The notes: generated from the letters alone by a model not told the origin. Positions 1-9,612 are shown, numbered from the stretch's first letter. The stretch is 64,000 nucleotides of DNA from Negativibacillus massiliensis (GCF_900148495.1 NZ_FTRU01000007.1:496001-560000), one strand, 5' to 3'. Numbers and translations are program-made.

Positions 1-454
1 GCTTTTCCTCCGGTGTCGGTTCTGTAATTTCAGGAACTGTTTCAACTACTTCCGGCTTTGTTTCCTCAACCGGCTTGGTGAACTCTGCAACTTCTTCCTC
101 GTCCATCAGCTTGAGCAGGTCGGCTTCATCCACCTGATTCAGAAAATGCACGGTTTCCTCGCCCTTATCATCACGGTCAATGATGATATAGAAGTAGTTT
201 CCGTTTTTGGTTACAGCGGTAATGAACTGCTTTCCGCTTTTCGTAGGCGAGCCAGCGTCATCAACCAAAGTCAGATTGCCGTCGGGAGTAAGCGGTAGCA
301 TCGGCTCCTCCGGCTCTGTTTCGGGAACTTTTTCTTCGACCGCAGGTTCTTCAGTCGCTACGCTTTCATCTACATAGGCAAATGCCGTTGTAGAAAACAC
401 GCCAAAACACATTGCACACGCCAGCAATGCGGCTCCAATTTTCTTAAATCTCAT
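1..454 (-). CDS. CD1107-family mobile element protein (DUF4366-like), C-terminus cut by window edge
   Basis: The ATG at 454 follows a GAGGAGG ribosome binding site and opens a frame that runs off the left edge. The protein begins with a signal peptide (MRFKKIGAALLACAMCF..., cleavage likely near AFAYVDE). An acidic Glu/Pro-rich stretch follows, then a compact domain containing NGNYFYIIIDRDDKGEETVH, then another Glu/Pro/Thr-rich part. This layout matches the CD1107/DUF4366 family found in Tn1549/CTn-type conjugative elements, next to DUF4315 and CD1108 proteins, as here. The role is unknown; an exported accessory of the mating channel is inferred. It overlaps the upstream gene by 11 bases, so translational coupling is likely. 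Confidence 0.8.
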   Translation of the reverse strand, partial: MRFKKIGAALLACAMCFGVFSTTAFAYVDESVATEEPAVEEKVPETEPEEPMLPLTPDGNLTLVDDAGSPTKSGKQFITAVTKNGNYFYIIIDRDDKGEETVHFLNQVDEADLLKLMDEEEVAEFTKPVEETKPEVVETVPEITEPTPEEK

Positions 455-701
455 TCTGCGTTTCCTCCTCATTCATAGTATTGATCGTATCAGGCTTCGG
501 AGCCATATCCGCAGCAAACATACGGAGCAGCTCGGAAAGCTGTTCGGGATTCAGGTTCGCAGCATGAACCATCTCATGGATTTCGGAATTTTCCTCCTCA
601 CGGTATCTGCGTTCCAGGTCTTTCACCTTAGCATCCCATTCTGCCCGTTTCTTACGGGCTTTTTCAAGGTCTGCACCTATTCTGTCTAACTTGGCACTCA
701 A
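444..701 (-). CDS. DUF4315 family protein
   Basis: A small 85-residue, highly charged, predicted coiled-coil protein (residues about 5-45 rich in Lys/Arg/Glu). It matches the DUF4315 family, which in Tn1549-like ICEs always sits between CD1108 and CD1107 genes. The start is a TTG at 701, seven bases after AAGGAGGG; the ATG immediately after that Shine-Dalgarno is in another frame and too close. The stop overlaps the start of the downstream CD1107 gene. No biochemical function is known. Confidence 0.8.
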   Translation of the reverse strand: MSAKLDRIGADLEKARKKRAEWDAKVKDLERRYREEENSEIHEMVHAANLNPEQLSELLRMFAADMAPKPDTINTMNEEETQNEI

Positions 702-715
702 TCGCCATCCCTCCT

Positions 716-2452
716 TTAGTTTCTGATTCTGCCGAAGCAGTAAAAATGCTGTTGCCAGTAATTCGATTCGATAGAAGCGTAGGAAATGGGGTTTCCGCAG
801 TGGATCATCATACCATTGCCAACATAGATACCAACGTGTGATGCACCGGAGGTATCATAAGTGCCTTGGAAGAAAATCAAATATCCCGGTTTGGCAGAGC
901 TTTTCGGGATAATGTCGCATACGCCCATCAAACCGTTTGCGGTCAAACGACCAACACTCCAACCGTTTCCGCAGTGATTGATTACATAGGAAACAAATCC
1001 GGAGCAGTCAAAGGAGGTAGACGGGCTGCTGCCGCCCCACACATACGGGTATCCCAGATATTTTTCAGCTTCCCGAATCATATTGGCAAATCTTGTGTCT
1101 GTCAGCGCTTCGCCCGGAATATCATAATCGGTGTACTCGCCGCCAGGGGTGGCGTAAATGTCATTTCCGAAAATATCCGGTCTGTTGCCCCTTGTCTGAA
1201 GCAAAATTCTATATCGCTCCATATCATCTTCCGACAAGCCGGAATTTGAAATCACACTGTTCAAGCCCTTATTTCTGAGCTTCACATTCAGAATATAATA
1301 TTCGTAATCTTCTTCCTCTGTTGTTGTCTCTCCCGTTTCGGGATCAGTAGAAGATGTTGTTCGTGTACGAATCTCTACTACTTCCGTCAGGGTCAGCTCA
1401 TATTGTTGCTCAAATAGCCATTGCAGGGTAGCCTGCACCTCATCTCTGGTGTAATCCTCAAACTTCACCGTCAAATACGCCGCCAGCTCATAAGGATTGT
1501 GGTTGATTTCATCAAGGTCATACCGGTACTCGTCATATCCGCTATGAGTACGCTCGATATTATTGATTTTATTGCGGAGCGCAGCTTCCAAAGCCTTGTA
1601 ATCATTGTCCGCACCAATAATATCTTCCTCTTTTGCAGTAAAAGAAGTTCCCAGAATGATCTGTGTGCCGCCTTGGAACATAGCCGAACAAGACGAGAAC
1701 ATCCCTGAGAGTATCATAAAAAGCAGTCCGGCAATCAAAACAAACAGAATCGTTTTAGAGTGTGTGGTGCAGAACTCCGTTACTCTTTCTGTGATGTTCT
1801 TGGCTCCCTGAGCTGCTTTGCCCGTTGCCTTGCCTGCACCCTTAGATGCAGAAGCCGTTGTCGAAGCGGTATTCTTACCGGCTTTGGCGGCAGCATATTC
1901 TTTCTTGATTGCCCTTTTCTGTTGCCAACGGGAAAAGGGATTGGAACCGGCATCGGGGTTGTCCTTTTTGAACTTCTCATACAGGGCATTTACATTTGCT
2001 TTATCTGACTTCTCAACCAGCTTTTCCGCCTTGTCGTAGGCTTTCAGCTTGTGACTGTAAACGGCATGATCGACGGTATAGACAGTGGATTCAACAGCCT
2101 TGGTCGTTTCCTGCACAGCCTGAACGCCGATATTATCATCCTCATATTCTGACACCGCCCGATGTGCTTTGGATGTGAGCGTGACTGCGGCACCACGGCT
2201 TGCCATGTGCTTTGCCACAGATGGGCGCTCGATTTCCGTAAACTCCGCTTTTTCAAAACGGAGCTTTGCTTTACGGGAACCGGCTGCATCTGTTTCCAGC
2301 TTTAGCTTCGGCTTTGCCTTTTTAGAAGCCAATTTGTCTGCCGCTTTTTCAGCCCTATCAACCGCCTTATCTGCACGGTCGGCAGCTTTCTTCACATGAG
2401 AATCTGCAAGGTCATCTTCGGTAAAACGGAGTCGTGTAGGTCTTTTCGCCAT
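716..2452 (-). CDS. CD1108-family mobile element protein, NlpC/P60 cell-wall hydrolase
   Basis: 578 residues. Residues 1-230 form a basic, Ala/Lys-rich, coiled-coil-like cytoplasmic part. A single membrane segment lies at about 234-256 (TILFVLIAGLLFMILSGMF). An extracytoplasmic region follows, then a C-terminal NlpC/P60 peptidase (about 465-578) with catalytic Cys in FDCSGF and His in SHVGIYVG. The family cleaves peptidoglycan peptides. In Gram-positive ICEs such a protein opens the wall for the mating channel, like the Tn916 Orf14/VirB1-type proteins. The ATG at 2452 lies 3 bases past the virB4 stop, with its binding site inside virB4. The long basic N-terminus ahead of the membrane anchor is typical of CD1108 proteins. 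Confidence 0.87.
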   Translation of the reverse strand: MAKRPTRLRFTEDDLADSHVKKAADRADKAVDRAEKAADKLASKKAKPKLKLETDAAGSRKAKLRFEKAEFTEIERPSVAKHMASRGAAVTLTSKAHRAVSEYEDDNIGVQAVQETTKAVESTVYTVDHAVYSHKLKAYDKAEKLVEKSDKANVNALYEKFKKDNPDAGSNPFSRWQQKRAIKKEYAAAKAGKNTASTTASASKGAGKATGKAAQGAKNITERVTEFCTTHSKTILFVLIAGLLFMILSGMFSSCSAMFQGGTQIILGTSFTAKEEDIIGADNDYKALEAALRNKINNIERTHSGYDEYRYDLDEINHNPYELAAYLTVKFEDYTRDEVQATLQWLFEQQYELTLTEVVEIRTRTTSSTDPETGETTTEEEDYEYYILNVKLRNKGLNSVISNSGLSEDDMERYRILLQTRGNRPDIFGNDIYATPGGEYTDYDIPGEALTDTRFANMIREAEKYLGYPYVWGGSSPSTSFDCSGFVSYVINHCGNGWSVGRLTANGLMGVCDIIPKSSAKPGYLIFFQGTYDTSGASHVGIYVGNGMMIHCGNPISYASIESNYWQQHFYCFGRIRN

Positions 2453-2455
2453 ACA

Positions 2456-4882
2456 TTACGCCTCCTTTTCCTGTGCCACCTCGTTTAACTTCGTGGTCAT
2501 AATGCGATACAGTTCCAGATCTGTCGGGAATCGGTCAATGAACGGCAGAATCACATTGCCATAGAACAGAAGTCCTTCGCCCTCACCGGAGTTGGTTACA
2601 TAGGACAGCTGATGCGGCGAAATGTTCAACCGCTGTGCCAGAATACTTCGGTCATCGCTTGCCTGATTCAGCATATAGATGAAATCAGAGTTTTCGAGGA
2701 TGTTGGCAATCTCCGGGGAACGAAGCAGGTCTTTGACATTCTGAGTAATACCGGTCGGCAAGCCGCCCCATTTACGGAATCGCTTCCAGATTTCTACGGA
2801 ATAGGTTGCCGTCTGTTCTTCCTTCAGAAGCAGATGGAACTCGTCAATATAATATCTGGTCGATTTACCGGCAGAACGGTTGGCAGTTACACGCCCCCAG
2901 ACCTGATCCTGAACGATCAGCATACCGATTTTTTTCAGCTGATTGCCCAGCTCCTTAATGTCGAAGCACACCAGACGATTCTGAATATCCACATTGGTTC
3001 TGTTGTTAAACAGTTTCAGAGAACCCTTAACATAGATTTCCAAGGCGGTCGCTACATGGTGGGCTTCCTTTTCGTCCTGTTTCAGAAGGGCATCATACAA
3101 ATCCTCAAGGATCGGCATATTCTCAGGGGCAGGATTGTCGAAATATCTCTGGTAAATCTGATGCACACAACGGTCGATAACCGTCTTTTCGATAGGCTGC
3201 AAGCCATCCTTACTGCCCATAATCAACTCACAGAGGGACAGGATAAAATCAGCTTTCAGTGCTACCGGGTTGTCATCCTCAGAGTAGTTCAGGTTGATGT
3301 CCATAGGGTTGATATAGTTGGTACTGGAGGAGCTGATTTTTACCACCTGACCATTGAACTTGTGAACCAGAGCCGCATATTCCGCTTCGGGGTCGCAGAT
3401 GATAATATCGTCATCCGTAACCAGGAACGCATTGGTGATTTCACGCTTTGCGGAAAAGGATTTACCGGAACCGGGAGTACCCAGAATCAGTCCGTTGGGG
3501 TTCTTGAGCTTCTTTCTGTCCACCATGATAAGGTTGTTCGACAGAGCATTCAGCCCGTAATAGAGCGTTTCTCCACCATTCTGGAACAGCTCCTGCGTGG
3601 TGAAAGGCACAAAAATAGCCGTGGAACTGGTAGTCAGGCCACGACGAATCTCAATCAGGTTTTGTGCCAAAGGCAGGCTGCTCATCAGTCCGGATTCCTG
3701 CTGAAAATCCAAACGACGCAGATTGCAGTTATGCTTCTGGGCGATGCTCTGTGCCTGGAACACATTGTTCTCCAGTTCCTGCTCGGTGCGCCCGGTGTTC
3801 AGCACCAGAAATGTCACCATGAACATTCGCTCATTCTGGCTCTGCAATTCTTTCAGAAGTGACTTCGCATCTTTACCATAGGTAGCAAGGTCAGATGGGA
3901 TAATGTCCATGTCATAGCCAGAACGCACAGCCTTTTTCTGTTCCTCGATTTTGGAACGGTCAAGCTCGGTGATGATTCTCTTGATGGTCTTAATCGCCGC
4001 AGTCTGGTCAACCGACTGGATGTGCATGGTCACGATCTGCGTGGATTCCATATCCAGAAAATCCGCCAGCATACGATCAGACAGGTCTGATGCCGTAATT
4101 GCCAGATAAGACATCGAACCGAAGATACTGCCCATCTGGAAGGTGCGGTTGGTCTTAAAGGCAAACGCCGTCGGAGCAATGAAGTCCTTTACGGAAAGCC
4201 CGGATTCTACCAGCCACTTCCAATCAAAGAAGAACTTATCATTATCACCCATGTGGAACATAGAGTGCATCAGATGCAGCCGCTCTTTGCCGTTCATGGT
4301 AGTGGCAATGACACCCAAACGCCGAAAGTTATTGAGCAGATCGTTTTCGATATGGTTGAGTCTCGGCTTTGCCTGCCGCATGGATTCGGCTTCAATGCCG
4401 AATGTCAGGTACTTGGTTTTGGTCAAGCCGTTGTTGCCCTGCGCCAACTGCTTTTTCAGCATCTGGCTATACTCGGCACGGACGGGATTGAAGCTGTCCT
4501 TCTTGAACGGGATACGGATACTCTTTTCAAAGCTTTCAGCATCGGTACTCAGGTTCATAAAGGAAAGCTCAAAGTGAATGGAGCTGTCAAAGAAATTCAG
4601 GAAACTGCACCACTCATCGAAGATGGCAGTCTTATCTTCCTGCTGTGCCAGCTGATAGTTGATGTCCTGAAACTGAATGGTCTTGGTGTAATAACTGTCA
4701 GTGACACGGCAGATGCCATCCGGGAACATTCTCTGAAAGGGAATGGACTGCTGTGCAGTCTGCGGAATACCGTTGTCCTTCTTTGCCCGTTCCACAACAG
4801 CTTTAATTTCTCGCTGCTGCTTCCGATTCAGATTTGCAGGCATTTTGATGTTTCTTGCCTGTGGCTTCTTTTTGAAAAACAA
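2456..4882 (-). CDS. virB4: VirB4/TraE-type conjugation ATPase
   Basis: About 808 residues. It energises assembly and transport of the type IV secretion channel at the cytoplasmic membrane. Visible: Walker A GTPGSGKS near residue 471, Walker B RYYIDEFHLL near 690, and the VirB4 N-terminal CagE-type region. A start at 4891 (TTG) would sit directly on the AAAGGAGG ribosome binding site; the next TTG at 4882, nine bases downstream of it, is the better start. The gene overlaps prgI by about 80 bases, the usual coupled arrangement in Tn1549-like ICEs. No truncation or frameshift is seen. Confidence 0.93.
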   Translation of the reverse strand: MFFKKKPQARNIKMPANLNRKQQREIKAVVERAKKDNGIPQTAQQSIPFQRMFPDGICRVTDSYYTKTIQFQDINYQLAQQEDKTAIFDEWCSFLNFFDSSIHFELSFMNLSTDAESFEKSIRIPFKKDSFNPVRAEYSQMLKKQLAQGNNGLTKTKYLTFGIEAESMRQAKPRLNHIENDLLNNFRRLGVIATTMNGKERLHLMHSMFHMGDNDKFFFDWKWLVESGLSVKDFIAPTAFAFKTNRTFQMGSIFGSMSYLAITASDLSDRMLADFLDMESTQIVTMHIQSVDQTAAIKTIKRIITELDRSKIEEQKKAVRSGYDMDIIPSDLATYGKDAKSLLKELQSQNERMFMVTFLVLNTGRTEQELENNVFQAQSIAQKHNCNLRRLDFQQESGLMSSLPLAQNLIEIRRGLTTSSTAIFVPFTTQELFQNGGETLYYGLNALSNNLIMVDRKKLKNPNGLILGTPGSGKSFSAKREITNAFLVTDDDIIICDPEAEYAALVHKFNGQVVKISSSSTNYINPMDINLNYSEDDNPVALKADFILSLCELIMGSKDGLQPIEKTVIDRCVHQIYQRYFDNPAPENMPILEDLYDALLKQDEKEAHHVATALEIYVKGSLKLFNNRTNVDIQNRLVCFDIKELGNQLKKIGMLIVQDQVWGRVTANRSAGKSTRYYIDEFHLLLKEEQTATYSVEIWKRFRKWGGLPTGITQNVKDLLRSPEIANILENSDFIYMLNQASDDRSILAQRLNISPHQLSYVTNSGEGEGLLFYGNVILPFIDRFPTDLELYRIMTTKLNEVAQEKEA

Positions 4883-5237
4883 TTCGTTCAACCTCCTTTT
4901 CCAGTTTGTACTGACGCATCAAAGCGTCATAATAGTTGTCCGTCTGATAAGGGCGAACCTTGGGACGAACGAATTTGGTCTGAATGAAGTGTTCTACAAC
5001 CACTTCCAACGGCTGACTATCCTTTTCATACATTGCCAGAAAGAACAACGGTAACATGACGATCATCATGGACAGTGCTGCAAGGCTCACATTTCCGGTT
5101 GCTTTGACCAGAAAGAAAATCGGCACTCCGATGAGCGCCGCCGCACCAAAGCAAAGTAACTGCCGTTTCGTCAGATTGAAGAACACTTTTGTTTTTACCC
5201 TCGTCAGGTCACGAGGTACGGGAATATACGCTGCCAA
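4803..5237 (-). CDS. PrgI family conjugation membrane protein
   Basis: 144 residues with two hydrophobic segments (about 27-45 and 50-72) and a charged C-terminal tail. It begins with the family-typical AAYIPVPRDLTRVKTKVFFN. PrgI proteins are small VirB3-like partners of VirB4 in Gram-positive type IV secretion. The start is TTG at 5237 with AAGGAGG upstream; its 3' end overlaps virB4. Function by family and position; no enzymatic motif. Confidence 0.88.
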   Translation of the reverse strand: MAAYIPVPRDLTRVKTKVFFNLTKRQLLCFGAAALIGVPIFFLVKATGNVSLAALSMMIVMLPLFFLAMYEKDSQPLEVVVEHFIQTKFVRPKVRPYQTDNYYDALMRQYKLEKEVERIVFQKEATGKKHQNACKSESEAAARN

Positions 5238-5254
5238 ACAATTTCCTCCTTCCC

Positions 5255-6121
5255 TTAGTGAGCGCTGAATACACCCTTCGCAAGCGAACCAGTCTTAAAC
5301 AGGGTGAAGCACAAAAGGACGGTGTAGCCCATAACACCCCAGATAGAACCGATGATGTCATCACTGAATGCGATAGACTGAATCAGCACCGCATAAATGC
5401 CCACGCAGATCATAATCAGGAATCCCTGGAATCCGATTGCAAACAGCGAACGCAGATAATTCTGTCCGATATTGCTCTGTTCTCTGTTTCCAAAAGTGGA
5501 AAGCGGAATCGGGGCAAGGCTGACCATCAGATAAATTTCAATCATTCGACCGTAGACGATCACAAAGATGATGATTGCCAAAGCGGACATCGTGACCTGC
5601 ACGATAAAGGATTGCAGGAACAAGCCGAGCAAAGGACCCAAATCCATTGCCATCAGCGTTTCTTCCATTGTTTCCAATGCCGAAGCATCTATGGCAGTAT
5701 TTCCGGATATGATACCGGCGCTTGCGTTTATAACGTGCTGTGTCACATCAAACACAGCCATCGTGATATTGAATGTGTTTGTGATTAACATGACCGCAAC
5801 AAAAGTCTTGAACACCCATTTGAAGAAGATCCAGGTTTCAAAATTTGCCAGATTGTTGTGGTCAATAATCATCTGAATTAGCTCATAACAGGCAATGAAG
5901 GTCAGAATCAAGCCTGCGATTGGGATAATCACTGACTCGGAGATGTTTCGTACCATGGCAAAGACACCCGGCGAAAAATTCGCCGGGGTCATGCCAACGG
6001 AGGTTGCTATCTCGCCAACCTGGTTGTTGACGGACTCAAACATCCCCGACAGATTTCCCATAATAGCTGAAACGAGCATTTCTTTCAGCCAGTCTGTGAT
6101 CTGTTGGAGTATGCTGTCCAA
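5255..6121 (-). CDS. TrbL/VirB6-like conjugation membrane protein
   Basis: 288 residues with about six hydrophobic segments, for example VIIPIAGLILTFIACYELI, AVMLITNTFNITMAVF and SALAIIIFVIVYGRMIEIYLMVSLAPIPLS. The last is the conserved signature of TrbL/VirB6-like polytopic channel proteins of Firmicute ICEs. It probably forms the inner part of the mating channel. The start is TTG at 6121 with AAGGAGG upstream. It lies between maff2 and prgI, the standard order for CTn-type elements. Confidence 0.87.
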   Translation of the reverse strand: MDSILQQITDWLKEMLVSAIMGNLSGMFESVNNQVGEIATSVGMTPANFSPGVFAMVRNISESVIIPIAGLILTFIACYELIQMIIDHNNLANFETWIFFKWVFKTFVAVMLITNTFNITMAVFDVTQHVINASAGIISGNTAIDASALETMEETLMAMDLGPLLGLFLQSFIVQVTMSALAIIIFVIVYGRMIEIYLMVSLAPIPLSTFGNREQSNIGQNYLRSLFAIGFQGFLIMICVGIYAVLIQSIAFSDDIIGSIWGVMGYTVLLCFTLFKTGSLAKGVFSAH

Positions 6122-6146
6122 AGGCGATTACCTCCTTGTTTTGTGA

Positions 6147-9131
6147 TTAACCGAACAGTCCGGAGAGCAGAGGTACAAGGGTGGTGCCGATGAGGGCAAC
6201 ACCGCCGCCAGCCATGAGCTGCTTCATGCCCTGGGACTTTGCGCCGGATAGCGATAGGTAATCCTTTGAAGTTATCTCCAGATTTTCCCCCGCTCCACAC
6301 CGTGCATGCGACTTTCACCGCACACGGCGTTCCATCGAATTCAGCCGTCCAGGGTTTTAAACACAACTTACACACTTCGTTACAGCATTAAATTCAAAGA
6401 ATAATAGGTGGCATTTCTGCCATAGTACGAAGTTTGTTAAGCTTTTCTATTTGTTTATCATCAAGATTTAAGGATTTCAGGTACTTCTCAATCGTAGGTT
6501 CTGAAGAAGCATGGATAAGGATATGAACTTCTTTGCTGACAAGAATAAGATTTGTGTATTCATCCGAACCACCATTGTTTACGGGCACTTTATGGTGGCA
6601 GTGAATATCATGAGAATCCATCAGAATTCCCGTCACTGCACATTTACCATACTGTGCCGCATACAAGGAGATACGGTTATCCGCATATTCAATGGTTCTG
6701 CCCTTTACAGGATTTCTCATCAGCCATAACATTGTCGCTGTGTCGATTGCAAGATTCTTATGAATCTGTTCCCGACCTTTGACCGTATACTTATTGATGG
6801 ATTTCCTTTTATGCTGGGCATTCTTCGGCTGGACATATCCCAGTGGAATCACCGGACGTTCATGAAGGAACCTCATCTGTCTGCTTGCTCCATACTTTTC
6901 TTTAATAAACCCATTTCTGAGCTGTCCCTTTTTGGATAAGTCACCTTTCAGTCTGTTTCTGAGTTGTTTGTTGATACTGAAGGCAAGTCTGCTGAAATCA
7001 TGGGATACTTCTGTGGAAATACAATAGTATTCATGAAGTCCGGCAACTACAGCGTTATATTTCTGAAGCTGCATGAACTGAGCATTATCATCTGACGAAT
7101 GAGCCAGTTTCTTTACTTCTTCCGAGACTTTTCCATGAGCCTTTTTGTATGCTTTATCGCTCATATGAGACCGAACTACATACTTCTTACCCTTTTTACG
7201 GACTTTCAGCTTGAACCCGAGAAAATCAGAATACTGTCTTTTGAGATTAACTACTTTGGATTTGTCAGGGCTGATTTCCAGCCCCAGCCTGTCCTTTAGC
7301 CATAACTCTGTTGCCTTGTATGCTCTGACAGCATCCTCATGTGATGCGCAGAAAATTTTAAAATCATCTGCGTACCGGACTGCATGCATCTCTTTTAATC
7401 TGCTCCGACGCAGAGCCCTGTAAGCGTGGCTCTTAATCTCTGTTCCCTGCGCATTGCTCCTCTTTTTGAATTTTGTCTTTGTTGGCATCTGCTCCCATTG
7501 GGAAGCAATCCACCAGTCCAGTTCATTCAATACGATATTTGCAAGCAATGGCGACAAAATACCGCCTTGCGGGGTACCCCGTGTGGGATATGTTTTCTCC
7601 CCATTTGGCAGAACAACAGGTGCTTTCAGCATCTCTTTTATAATGCATAACAGCTTTTTGTCCCGGATTCCCAATGCCCATATCTGACGCATCAGCTTTG
7701 TATGGCTGATATTATCAAAGAATCCTTTAATATCGAGGTCAACCACATGGTACAGATGCTGTATCTGTATCAGCCTCATGCATTGCGCAATAGCAGTCTC
7801 AGCAGAACGGTTCGGGCGGAACCCGTTTGAGTTCTCACTGAATTTTGCTTCACATATCGGCTCCATAACCTGTAAAATACATTGCTGTACGATTCGATCA
7901 ACGATAGTTGGAATTCCCAGAGGTCTGGTCTTTCCATTGGGCTTTGGTATCTCCACTCGCCTTACGGGTCGTGGATGATAATTACTGAATTGTCTCCGTA
8001 TGAGACGGACGTAAGCTTCCTCGCTTAACTTTGCAAGGTCGGCTATCGTCCTTTTATCCACTCCCGAAGTATCACTTCCTGTATTCTTCTTTATCGTCCT
8101 GTATGCAAGCTTGATATTTTCTTCACTCTCGATGATTTCCATCAGATGGTTGAAGGTTTTATTTTTCTTACTTTCTGCATACAGCCTGTCAAAAGTGCCC
8201 TCCATGTCGTAATACTCTGAGTTGCGGATTTTTCTCTGTTTACTTTTCCTTTCTTGCTGCCCCGAAGTCAACACAGGCATCCTCTCCCTTCGGTTTGGAT
8301 TTTCTTTGTCATACTCGAAGCTGTGTTTGTTGTGTTTTCATTTTTATTGCTGAATTCGACTTGTGGCTATCCCTCCACCGCTTACTTATTCACGGTTTCA
8401 TAGGTACTGTGCCACTACTCTCACTGGAATAAAGAATGGTTATTGCCCTCTCGCGAGGGTATTCCCATCCACCACATCATTGGCTTGCAACCGCCTCCGT
8501 GTTCCCAGCTTTCCACGTTCCGATATTCCTATCATTAGATATCTTTAGGTTCTTCCTCTAAGCCTGTATCTGGTCATGCATAACCGCACCGCCTGTAACG
8601 ATGCATGGACTTTCATAACAACCAATTTTACTCGCCCACAGATACCACCATAAAAGGTGTACTGCCTTTCGACAGCATCAACGTTTAGACTCGTACATTC
8701 GGAATTTCGTCAGTATTTTCATACATTCTCACCATGGATATCCGACCCCCGGCATATAGGCAACATCATCCACCTCTGGACAGCTTTCGTGTCTGGTCTG
8801 AAAACCAGTCTTACGGTTGCTCTCTGCCGACTTCACCGAGCTCTATAAACTTTTGGAGAGAGCCGTTGCATGCTCCCCGCCATTCGGAGTATTAGGGTGG
8901 CGCTTCGGGACGTTACCCCCTCATTTCACCCATCGGAATATCAGTTCTCCAAAGTTTCGGGCTACAATTGCCCTTCGACTTTGTGCGCAAGCTTTTCACT
9001 TACGAACGTGTCGCACGGTTATCGTTGCCGTAGCCCTCAAGCAGATTGATTGCACCCCAGATGCCAAGACCTGCGCCCAGAGCGATAACGAGAGTCTGAA
9101 GAACGGTTACTGCGCTATTGAAAAATGCCAT
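6147..9131 (-). CDS. Maff2 family small membrane protein, split by a group II intron
   Basis: Exon 1 is 9131-9017 (115 nt, ATG after AGGAGG) and exon 2 is 6247-6147 (101 nt, ending TAA). Joined across the intron they encode exactly 71 residues starting MAFFNSAVTVLQTLVIALG and ending LVPLLSGLFG, the full length of Maff2 proteins of Tn1549/CTn elements. The codon at the junction is split after its first base (Asn C|CC Gly, giving ...DNPGAKSQG). The protein has two hydrophobic helices and is thought to be a VirB2-like subunit (inference). Unless the intron splices, translation would run into intron sequence after residue 38. Confidence 0.92.
6248..9016 (-). mobile_element. Group II intron 1, inserted in maff2
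   Basis: 2,769 bp. It begins GTGCGACACG (the GUGYG group II 5' end) at 9016 and ends ...TATCGCTAT (AY 3' end) at 6248. Domain V is visible at about 6294-6332: on the minus strand a GCCGTGTGCG / CGCATGCACGG hairpin with a GTGAAAGT loop region. Domain VI follows, ending in CCTATCGCTAT. Bases 9016-8281 are the structured domains I-III and bases 6393-6248 the 3' domains; the maturase gene sits in domain IV. The sense orientation and exact frame restoration show it can be spliced from the ICE transcript. Confidence 0.93.
6394..8280 (-). CDS. ltrA: Group II intron reverse transcriptase/maturase with HNH endonuclease
   Basis: 628 residues. The reverse transcriptase domain covers about 60-380, with DLDIKGFFDN, RGTPQGGILSPLLAN and the catalytic RYADDFKIF (YADD at about 303-306). 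Maturase domain X follows. A C-terminal HNH endonuclease (about 560-605) keeps CHHKVPVNNGGSDEYTNL and a final His in HILIHA. It helps the intron RNA fold and splice, and makes cDNA during target-primed retrohoming. The ATG at 8280 follows GAAGGGAG. All catalytic residues look intact, so the intron is probably mobile. Confidence 0.94.
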   Translation of the reverse strand: MPVLTSGQQERKSKQRKIRNSEYYDMEGTFDRLYAESKKNKTFNHLMEIIESEENIKLAYRTIKKNTGSDTSGVDKRTIADLAKLSEEAYVRLIRRQFSNYHPRPVRRVEIPKPNGKTRPLGIPTIVDRIVQQCILQVMEPICEAKFSENSNGFRPNRSAETAIAQCMRLIQIQHLYHVVDLDIKGFFDNISHTKLMRQIWALGIRDKKLLCIIKEMLKAPVVLPNGEKTYPTRGTPQGGILSPLLANIVLNELDWWIASQWEQMPTKTKFKKRSNAQGTEIKSHAYRALRRSRLKEMHAVRYADDFKIFCASHEDAVRAYKATELWLKDRLGLEISPDKSKVVNLKRQYSDFLGFKLKVRKKGKKYVVRSHMSDKAYKKAHGKVSEEVKKLAHSSDDNAQFMQLQKYNAVVAGLHEYYCISTEVSHDFSRLAFSINKQLRNRLKGDLSKKGQLRNGFIKEKYGASRQMRFLHERPVIPLGYVQPKNAQHKRKSINKYTVKGREQIHKNLAIDTATMLWLMRNPVKGRTIEYADNRISLYAAQYGKCAVTGILMDSHDIHCHHKVPVNNGGSDEYTNLILVSKEVHILIHASSEPTIEKYLKSLNLDDKQIEKLNKLRTMAEMPPIIL

Positions 9132-9169
9132 AATATTTTCCTCCTAAAATTTGAAATTGTTTTGAGAAT

Positions 9170-9216
9170 AGAAAAAGCCCTCCGTACTACCGGCATCAAA
9201 ACCGGACGGAAGGCTT
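9170..9216 (-). terminator. Rho-independent terminator between the XRE gene and maff2
   Basis: On the minus strand an AAGCCTTCCGTCCGG arm pairs with a CCGG...ACGGAGGGCTT arm, followed by TTTTTC. It overlaps the XRE stop codon and lies only about 40 bases before the maff2 ATG. That leaves no room for a normal promoter, so it may act as a partial terminator (attenuator) within the transfer operon. Confidence 0.75.
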
Positions 9217-9607
9217 AGTTTACGAGAATCTTTTCAAGGAACTCCTCGACGGTTATCACGCCAAGTTTCTGTTCCATTCTGCTTCTTGCATATTCAGTTT
9301 CACAATCATATATATCACCACCACCTTTCATAAGAAACAGCCAATACATTGACTGCAACAAATCTTCACGAGAAGCACAGATTGTCGGTGAAAAAACGAC
9401 AGGTGAAACCTTCAGAACCTCTGCGAGTTTCGCTGTGGTTTCTGCATTAGGGGTTCGAGCGTTTTTCTCATACTGAGCAATACGGACATCCGCTGTTTTC
9501 TCGGAATACCCCATCAGGAGTCCAAGCTCTTTCTGGGTAAGGCGGCGAAATCGTCTAACGAACTTCAATCGCTGCCCAATAGAGGTATCCGTGATCCACC
9601 AAGTCAT
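9215..9607 (-). CDS. XRE-family helix-turn-helix regulator
   Basis: 130 residues. A Cro/CI-type helix-turn-helix lies at about 10-70 (GQRLKFVRRFRRLTQKELGL ... ARTPNAETTAKLAEVLKVSP), with an unclassified C-terminal part of about 55 residues. It probably regulates ICE genes; the target is unknown. ATG at 9607, five bases after the stop of the upstream gene. It lies between virD4/9613-9933 and maff2, and is followed at once by an intrinsic terminator. Confidence 0.85.
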   Translation of the reverse strand: MTWWITDTSIGQRLKFVRRFRRLTQKELGLLMGYSEKTADVRIAQYEKNARTPNAETTAKLAEVLKVSPVVFSPTICASREDLLQSMYWLFLMKGGGDIYDCETEYARSRMEQKLGVITVEEFLEKILVN

Positions 9608-9612
9608 TTTTT

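Noticed and set aside
2612-3862. Long open frame (416 codons) on the plus strand antisense to virB4
   Set aside because: It is the complement of a clearly conserved ATPase gene, has no ribosome binding site and gives a composition without any recognisable domain.
5189-5788. 199-codon plus-strand frame opposite trbL/prgI
   Set aside because: Antisense to membrane protein genes; His/Asp/Gln-rich composition typical of a reversed hydrophobic gene.
8363-9013. Small frames within the 5' part of intron 1
   Set aside because: This is structured intron RNA (domains I-III); frames lack ribosome binding sites and conservation.
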